Source: Anthopleura xanthogrammica
Taxonomy: Eukaryota > Cnidaria > Anthozoa > Actiniaria > Actiniidae
Reading direction: 5' to 3'
Length of the DNA: 64,000 bases
NCBI GenBank assembly: GCA_964019055.1
Contig: OZ025224.1
Span: 8,840,757 to 8,904,756 of the forward strand
Part shown: in pieces, positions 50,602 through 60,200 of the stretch
How positions within the stretch are numbered: position 1 is the stretch's first letter
How the letters are laid out: each line of letters starts with the position of its first letter
Made by a program: the position numbers and the translations under genes
The notes under the pieces: generated by a model
What the model saw: the letters and a program-made list of their open reading frames with translations, nothing else
The model's database searches: none
Told to the model about the DNA's origin: nothing

Positions 50602-53600
50602 TGTGTGTGTGTACACCCTTAGCTTAAACTTACTGCAGTTGGACTACTGAATGAATTACTGAAGCTAATTTCAGCAATTTTCTTTCTTTTTCAGAGTTCT
50701 TGTTGATAAAAGACAAGGCCACCAAAAAATACCAGCTCGAGGGACATTTATAGGTTCCCAAGTAAGACGAGGTCCAGATTGGGACTGGGGAAACCAAGAC
50801 GGAGGCCCTTCAAAGAAAGGTGTGGTGAAAGAGGTGAAAAACTGGGAAACTGAAACATTCCATAGTGTCGTTGCAGTCAAATGGCCCAATGATGAAATCA
50901 ATGTGTATCGTCGTGGACATAAAGGAAAGGTTAGGAAATATGCCAGAAGATGAGTAGAATTTTTTTTAACTAGTAGTAGAAAAATACATTGTGTAGTTTT
51001 AGAATAGTTTTGTCCCTAGCTTGGAATTTCTTTGATAGACTTAAAGCCTTCAATGTTTATATCAATACTCTGAAACAACCTCTGGGCTGATCTAAGTCAG
51101 GGTATAGCTAACTCTCACAGGTCCAACCCTAAAACAATCTCTGGGCTGATCTAAGTCAGAACACTGCTGGCTCACAGATCAAACCCTGAAATGATGCCTG
51201 GGCTGATCAAAATCAGGGCATGGATAGCTCACAGATCAAACCCAGAAACAACCTCTGGGCTGATCTAAGTCAGGGCATGGCTAACTCACAGATCAAACCC
51301 AGAAACAACCTCTGGGCTGATCAAAGTCAGGGCATGGCTAACTCACAGATCAAACCCTGAAACAACCTCTGGGCTGATCAAAGTCAGGGCATGGATAGCT
51401 CACAGATCTAACCCTGAAACAACCTCTGGGCTGATCTAAGTCAGGGTATGGCTAACTCACAGATGGAACCCTGAAACAACCTCTGGGCTGATCTAAGTCA
51501 GGGCATGGATAGCTCACAGATCTAACCCTGAAACAACCTCTGGGCTGATTAAAGTCAGGGCATGGATAGGTCACAGATCTAACCCTGAAACAACCTCTGG
51601 GCTGATCTAAGTCAGAACACTGCTGGCTCACAGATCTAACTCTGAAATGATGCCTGGGCTGATCAAAATCAGGGCATGGATAGCTCACAGATCAAACCCA
51701 GAAACAACCTCTGGGCTGATCTAAGTCAGGGCATGGCTAACTCACAGATCAAACCCAGAAACAACCTCTGGGCTGATCAAAGTCAGGGCATGGCTAACCC
51801 ACAGATCAAACCCTGAAACAACCTCTGGGCTGATCAAAGTCAGGGCATAGATAGCTCACAGATCTAACCCTGAAACAACCTCTGGGCTGATCTAAGTCAG
51901 GGTATGGCTAACTCTCACAGGTCCAACCCTAAAACAATCTCTGGGCTGATCTAAGTCAGAACACTGCTGGCTCACAGATCAAACTCTGAAATGATGCTTG
52001 GGCTGATCAAAATCAGGGCATAGATAGCTCACAGATCAAATTCTGAAACAACCTCTGGGCTGATCTAAGTCAGGGTATGGCTAACTCACAGATAAAATTG
52101 GATTTTATTGTGTTCAAGCATTATCGCTTGTTATTGATAAACTAGGTTGATGTGAGCTGTGTAACTCCATCCTTTGGGGGTTTTTACTACAAGAATCATC
52201 TTCCAAAGCTTGGCTTCAAGTATTCTACAGCTCAAACACTAAAAACCTCATTACAAAATTCTGGACAACAGCAGTTCAAGGTTGGTGACCAGGTCCAGAT
52301 ATTACTTGAACCTGAAGTTTTAAAGCTGTTGCAGAAAGATTATGGAGGATGGAGCGAAAGAATGAAAGAGGTAAATAAAGACATATGTTAGATAGAGTAG
52401 TTTTTATGAGTGAGAAACCTATGTTGACTAGCTGTAACATTGAAATGGCTTCCCATAAGAATGGTTATGAAATAAGATGGAAACATACGGTACTGACTTA
52501 CAGCACGTAAACATTATGACATGATGTACATTAAAATAGCTTCCTATAAGAATGGTTATCGTATGAGTAGGAACGTATGGTACTGACTTACAGCACATAC
52601 ACAGTATGACATGCCGTAACATTGAAATGGCTACCCATAACAATGATTTGAATATGTTTGTGAGACATGTTATGTTTTCTTTTGACAGGTAATAGGGATA
52701 CCTGGTACAGTACAGGATATTCTTGACAGTGGAGGAGTGAGAGTACAGTTTGCTTGTTTATCTAATATCAGAAGATACATATTTAATCCTATTGCACTTT
52801 CTAGGGTATGTATGTCCTTAGACTACCTTACAATATACATGACCTGACTGACTGACTGACTGACTGACTGACTGACTGACTGACTGACTGACTGACTGAC
52901 TGACTGACTGACTGACTGACTGACTGACTGACTGACTGACTGACTGACTGACTGACTGACTGACTGACTGACTGACTGACTGACTGACTGACTGACTGAC
53001 TGACTGACTGACTGACTGACTGACTGACTGACTGACTGACTGACTGACTGACTGACTGACTGACTGACTGACTGACTGACTGACTGACTGACTGACTGAC
53101 TGACTGACTGACTGACTGACTGACTGACTGACTGACTGACTGACTGACTGACTGACTGACTGACTGACTGACTGACTGACTGACTGACTGACTGACTGAC
53201 TGACTGACTGACTGACTGACTGACTGACTGACTGACTGACTGACTGACTGACTGACTGACTGACTGACTGACTGACTGACTGACTGACTGACTGACTGAC
53301 TGACTGACTGACTGACTGACTGACTGACTGACTGACTGACTGACTGACTGACTGACTGACTGACTGACTGACTGACTGACTGACTGACTGACTGACTGAC
53401 TGACTGACTGACTGACTGACTGACTGACTGACTGACTGACTGACTGACTGACTGACTGACTGACTGATTCTTTTGGTATTTGTGCAGATTGGCAGAATTC
53501 AGGTGAATGACACAGGTTGTGTCCAGAGTGATGTTAACTTGGTGAAAAAGCTTCAAGCAGGACATGGTGAATGGAATGATAGTATGGTGTCGGTAAGCAT

Positions 53601-56600
53601 ATTGATCTAGATATTTTTTTATCATATCAGTTTGGAGAAACTCCAGCTATTCAAGCTCTCCTTGCCTTTCTGCCCCTCCCCCAGTACTATCTCAGCTATG
53701 CAGGATATGGGTTTACTGTATTTACCAGGGACTGTTGAGCAGGAGGGGCTAAGGGGCTATAATGGGAGCATGCCCCAAAACCCCCTAGGTCTTCCAGTAT
53801 TTGGTGGTCGTTAGTACCCCAATCAAAATTACGCTTCACGGTACCCTGTTTACTACAGAAAATATAAAATAAATTAGTTTCTTTTCTTTTTTGTCAGATT
53901 CTTGGGAAAGAAGGAAAGGTTGTGAAGGTGTATTCTGATGGTGACATCAGTGTTGTGGTTGACAACAGGGCCTGGACTTTGAACCCTGCTGTCCTTGTGA
54001 AGAACAGCAGTTCAACGGCAATGAGGAAACCTGAACAACGAGAAACACAGGCTGCGGTAACTGCTGCCTCATCCACTAATGCAGAAGGTAAGAGAATAGC
54101 TGGTTACTATAATGATTGCACTATAAAAATGATAGAGGGATTCACACAGATTCATCCATCCATATATCCCATCCATCCATCCATATATCCCATCCATCCA
54201 TCCATCCATATATCCCATCCATCCATCCATCCATCCATCCATATATCCCATCCATCCATCCATATATCCCATCCATCCATCCATATATCCCATCCATCCA
54301 TCCATATATCCCATCCATCCATCCATCCATCCATCCATATATCCCATTCATCCATCCATCCATCCATCCATATATCCCATTCATCCATCCATCCATCTAT
54401 CCCATCCATGCCATTCATCCATCCCATCCATGCCATCCATCCATCCATCAATCCATCCATCCATATATCCCATCCATCCATCCATCTATATATCCCATCC
54501 ATCCATCCATATATCCCATCCATCCATCCATCTATATATCCCATCCATCCATCCATCTATATATCCCATCCATTCATCCATATATCCCATCCATCCATCC
54601 ATCCATCCATCCATTTACATTAAACATTAAATAACCAATTCATAATGCCATAATAATTCATATAAATGATTAATGATTAATAGATTATTTTAATCCATTT
54701 CCAGCAGAAGCCTCTCTGCCGTTACTGCTTCAGGGTATGAGTGTCACTCCTCATGACGTCACATCTAAGTTAATACGTGCTGCAGGGCTTGGCCAATACA
54801 CCAGAGTAAAAGACATACTGGTTTCTAATCCTAGGGAGGTAGGTGCTAATACTTCTAAGTATAAATTTTGTATGATGTTGAAAAAAGTGGGTACCGCCCC
54901 TCAACGCTGTAATCTTGGCTTCAATTTCAACCCCTATTCATATGTGAATATAGTTGTTTGTTGGTTCTCTCCTGTGCTTCGAGGGTTTTTCTCTGAGTCC
55001 TCCAGTTTTCCTCCTTCATGCAAAAATCAACCCTTTTTGGGGGGTCTTCTGTAATTATACCATGCAGTTGTGGTGTTCCTGCCATTGCGGTTTGATGGCA
55101 CAAGCTTTAAATTTTTACAGCTCAAAGTGCAAAAATATGACCACATTAAATGTATTCCCATACTTCTATACACAGACTTTTGTACATTAAACTGGTACAT
55201 TTCAATGCAAATAAGGCATATGAAAGCTTCGACACCAAAAAGCCCATGCATAGAAGAATGTGAATACATTAAAGATAGTCATTCTTTAGCTTGTTGCACT
55301 GTAAAGATTAATTCTCCGTATTTGTAGGTTGATAGTAAGAGTAATGGTAAGACAGCACTCCATGTCTGTTGTCATCAAGGTCATCTGGATATTGTCAAGC
55401 TACTCTTGAAATCTGGTGCGCAGTGTGAAATACAGGTGAGTGTAGTCACACTCGGTATGTGCAAGAGAAATTTCAATATACATTTAAACTCGTTTTACTG
55501 AAATTTATCGCATCACATGTGAGTAAGTTTGTTTGGTCACTCCCTTGATCTGCATGTTTTTCTCTGGGTTCTACAGTTTACTCTATCTGTAAAACCTAAC
55601 ACTCTAAATTCCAATTTGATATACAAGTAAGACGTGTCCTCACTTAGATCAGCCCAGAGGTTGTTTCAGGGTTCAATCTGTGAGTTAGCTATGCCCTGAC
55701 TTAGATCAGCCAAGAGGTTGTTTCAGGGTTCAATCTGTGAGTTAGCCATGCCCTGACTTAGATCAGCCCAGAGGTTGTTTCAGGGTTCAATCTGTGAGTT
55801 AGCTGTGCTCTGACTTAGATCAGCACAGCTCTAGGTTGTTTCAGGGGTGGATCTGTGATCTGTGAGTGCACTACAGCTACGCCACCCTTGATTCCATGAT
55901 GACTCTAAGGAGTGTAAACATGGTTACTCAGATCTTTTAAATCCATTTATAGGATAATGATGGAGATACGCCACTACACTATGCTGCTTTTGGGTGAGTT
56001 AACTGGGTTTCCTGTGTTGTCAGTTGTAGAGGGAACACTGGGTCCTACATTACTTGCACAGGAAACCCAACACGAACATAAACATTATGAACTAATATTC
56101 ATTAATAATATCTTAATAATAATTATTAATGTTTTATCTAGGAATAAACCATTGGTAGCGTCAGTGTTGATACAACATGCAGCAAACATCAAAATTCTGC
56201 ACACCTTCATACGACACTGATATTCTTTAATAATATCTTAATGATTATATTTTTATCTAGGAATAAACCTTTGGTAGCATCAGTCTTGATACAACAGGGA
56301 GCAAACATGAATATCTTGAACACCAACAAGTGCACACCTATACATGTTGCTGTTAACAAAGGACATACAGATGTTGTTCGAGTATTTGTCAAGGCCAACT
56401 GTGACGTGAACCTTCAAGATTCTTCAGGAAATACAGCTCTTCATGACGCCATAACCAAAGATCAATCTGATGTTATTAATATTATTATCAATAGTAATAA
56501 CTGTGATCTGAAGCTTGTGAATCAACAAGGGTTTAATGCTTTTCATCGGGCGGCACTGAAGGGACGTGAACAGTGAGTATACTAGATTATCAACACCTTG

Positions 56601-56743
56601 TTTGAACAACTTGTTGTTGTTGTTATTGTTCTTGCTGCTGCTGCTGTTGTTGCTGCTTTTGTTGCTGTTGTTGCTGCTGTTGTTGCTGCTTTTGTTGCTG
56701 TTGTTGTTGCTGCTGTTGTTGCTGCTGCTGCTTTTGTTGCTGC

Positions 56744-56781
<38 letters not shown>

Positions 56782-57217
56782 CTGCTGTTGCTGCTGCTGC
56801 TGTTGTTGCTGCTTTTGTTGCTGTTGTTGTTGCTGCTGTTGTTGCTGCTGCTGCTGTTGTTGCTGCTAGTGTGGTTTCTGTTGTTGCTGCTGTTGTTGTT
56901 GTTGCTGTTGTTGTTGCTGCTGTTGCTGCTGCTGCTGCCGTTGTTGCTGTTGTTGTTGTTGCTGCTGTTGTTGCTGCTAGTGTGGTTTCTGTTGTTGCTG
57001 CTTTTGTTGCTGTTGTTGTTGCTGCTGTTGCTGCTGCTGCTGCCGTTGTTGCTGTTGTTGTTGTTGCTGCTGTTGTTGCTGCTAGTGTGGTTTCTGTTGT
57101 TGCTGCTTTTGTTGCTGTTGTTGTTGCTGCTGTTGTTGCTGCTGCTGCTGTTGTTGCTGCTAGTGTGGTTTCTGTTGTTGCTGCTGTTGTTGTTGCTGTT
57201 GTTGTTGCTGCTGTTAT

Positions 57218-57254
<37 letters not shown>

Positions 57255-60200
57255 TCATATAAAGAGTTCCCTCCAGATTCAAGCAAACCATGTCTAACAA
57301 TTTGTTATATCTTTTCTCTAGAGCCCTATCCCTAATTCTTTCCAAGTACCCCTCAATGTTAAACCTACCAAAAGACGACGGCTTCACAGCACTACACCTC
57401 TCCTCTCTCAACGGTCACTTGGGTCCTGTAAGGACTTTACTTATGCAGGTAATATTCCACATGGTTTTTAACTTTTTTTATCCTGGAAAGTTTGTGAAAG
57501 TGTGGTTAATAGTGTTTAGTATAACACAGTATCCTAAAATAACCGAGGTGAAGATGCTGTCTTTGTAATTACAAAGTTCTACAAGTGGTTAGACCTTATC
57601 TAGTTGGTTGAGCATCAGACTGTTGTGCAGGAGTTCATGGGTTCATTCCCTGGCCGGTGCGCAAACCAACACTCAGAGTCTTAAAATACCAGAGGAGAAG
57701 GTGCTGCCTTTGTAATCACATCTGTAAATGGTTAGACTTCCAAGTTGCTTGAATGACCACTTTAAATGGCCGTCCTGTTTGTCAATGCTTCAACATCACA
57801 AACCAATACACCCACTCCCTAGGTCTGGTAGATTAAACATTAATTTCAATGTTGTATCATATTGTAGAGTGGTTGTGAAGTGAATCGTGTGAATGAGAAC
57901 CATCAAACAGCCCTTCTGTTAGCTGTGGACAAGAAACACCTGGATATCATCAAAGAATTACTGGAACATGGCGCGAATACTAACATACAAGATGATGTTG
58001 GTGATACACCCCTACATACTGCTGTCGCTAACACCGAGCCTCGGTGTGATGTAAGTCATGTGACTATTACTATATTAGGATAATTCTGCTTCGTTCTAAT
58101 GAGTCACTTGTTACCATATAAGGATTATCGGTGTCACGTGATTTCTGGCATTTTCGTTTCAGCTCGAGTATATTCTACTCTCTTCTCCTTTTAATTCGTC
58201 ATGACAACTAGCTAATTCGTGGTTCAAACTCCCCTTAGTTACCGTTACTATATCCCAAAAGCACAACAAATAGCTTGAATATCTCAGAATTTAAACCTCG
58301 GACTGGCGGATAATTTATTAAATCTAAAACACCTTTGTACGTGGGTGTATTTGTCATTATAAATTTTGCTACTACCACTTATGATAAAATTGACTTTATT
58401 GTAGCCAAGCTTTCGGACTTAGACAATAAACTCAATTTTATCATACGTGGTAGTAGCAAAATTTATAATGGATAATTTATTGTTTCAATAGACCATTTCA
58501 CGGTTGTCGTCGCTCAACCTCAGCCTCGATAGCATGTAATTTATTCTTTAGAATTTGACTAAAGCCCGTGGAATCTTTAAGTGTTCAATTGTTTGATAAT
58601 GTGTACATTCCTTAAATTACCGTGAGCTGAAGTCAAATTCTAAAGAATATATTACACACTATCGAGGCTGAAGTTGAGCGACGACAACCGTGAAATAGTC
58701 TATTGTTTACTGTCCCGTGAAAATGAATTAGAAAATTGCCTCGTAATCCTAGTAGTACTCTTTAAAACAGATACTGTGTAGTGTTTGTGGGACAAGATTT
58801 TTAATTCCACTGAGAAAACTACTGCAATGGTGATTGGTTCGCTATTGTTTGAGTCGGAATAATTTTAAAAATGAGTGTAATAATCCATTCTTTTGATTCC
58901 AGCCTGTTGCAATGGAGATGGTAAGGATGTTAGTACAGCACGGCGCTGACACCACGATACGTAACGATGACAACAAGACCTGCCTGGATTTGTGTAGGAA
59001 TACAGAACTGGGTGACTTACTAAGAACGACACCCACTGGACATGACCCTGGTGCAGAATCTAACATGTAGGTGAAATAGATCTCTTTACCTAGACCACGT
59101 GTCATTCTCTTGAGAATCAGTTTTTTTGTTATCGTGACCGATATCATCAACATCACCATCATCATCAGCATAACCAAAAGTAACATATCATTATCACCAA
59201 CATCAACGTCAACATCATCACCAATAGTGTCACCACCATCATCACCATCAACGTCAACATCATTATCCATTATCACCATCATCATCATCATCATCATTAT
59301 CACTATCACCACCATCATTATCCCCATCATTATCACCATCATCAATATCACCATCATCACCATCAACGTCAACATCATTATCGCCATCATCATCATCATC
59401 GTCACCATCATCATCACCATCATCATCACCATCATCAATATCATCATCATCACCAATAGTGTCACCACTATCATCACCATCAACGTCAACATCATTATCG
59501 CCATCATCATCATCATCGTCACCATCATCATCACCATCATCATCACCATCATCATCACCATCATCATCACCAATAGTGTCACCACCATCATCACCATCAA
59601 CGTCAACATCATTATCCATTATCACCATCATCATCATCATCATTATCACTATCACCACCATCATCATCACCATCATTATCACCATCAATATCACCATCAT
59701 CACCATCAACGTCAACATCATTATCGCCATCATCATCATCATCACCATCATCATCACCATCATCATCACCAATAGTGTCACCACCATCATTATCACCAAC
59801 ATCAACGTCAACATCATTATCCATTATCACCATCATCATCATCATCATTATCACTATCACCACCATCATCATCACCATCATCATCACCATCATCATCACC
59901 ATCATCATCACCAATAGTGTCACCACCATCATCACCATCAACGTCAACATCATTATCCATTATCACCATCATCATCATCATCATTATCACTATCACCACC
60001 ATCATCATCACCATCATTATCACCATCAATATCACCATCATCACCATCAACGTCACCATCATCATCACCATCATCATCACCATCATCATCACCAATAGTG
60101 TCACCACCATCATCACCATCAACGTCAACATCATTATCCATTATCACCATCATCATCATCATCATTATCACTATCACCACCATCATCATCACCATCATTA

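Noticed and set aside
51452..51688. Open frame of 19-residue repeats (DFDQPRG...)
   Set aside because: The 57-bp satellite period is a multiple of three, so the frame stays open by chance.
52828..53625. 265-residue open frame of Ser-Val-Ser-Gln repeats on the minus strand
   Set aside because: Product of the CTGA microsatellite; overlaps a well-supported MIB2 intron and exon on the other strand.
54069..54634. Ile-His-Pro-Ser and Met-Asp-Gly-Trp repeat open frames
   Set aside because: CATC minisatellite in MIB2 intron 7.
56566..57335. Poly-Leu, poly-Ala/Val and antisense poly-Thr/Ala open frames
   Set aside because: They arise from the TTG/CTG triplet array in an intron whose flanking splice sites and phases are clear.
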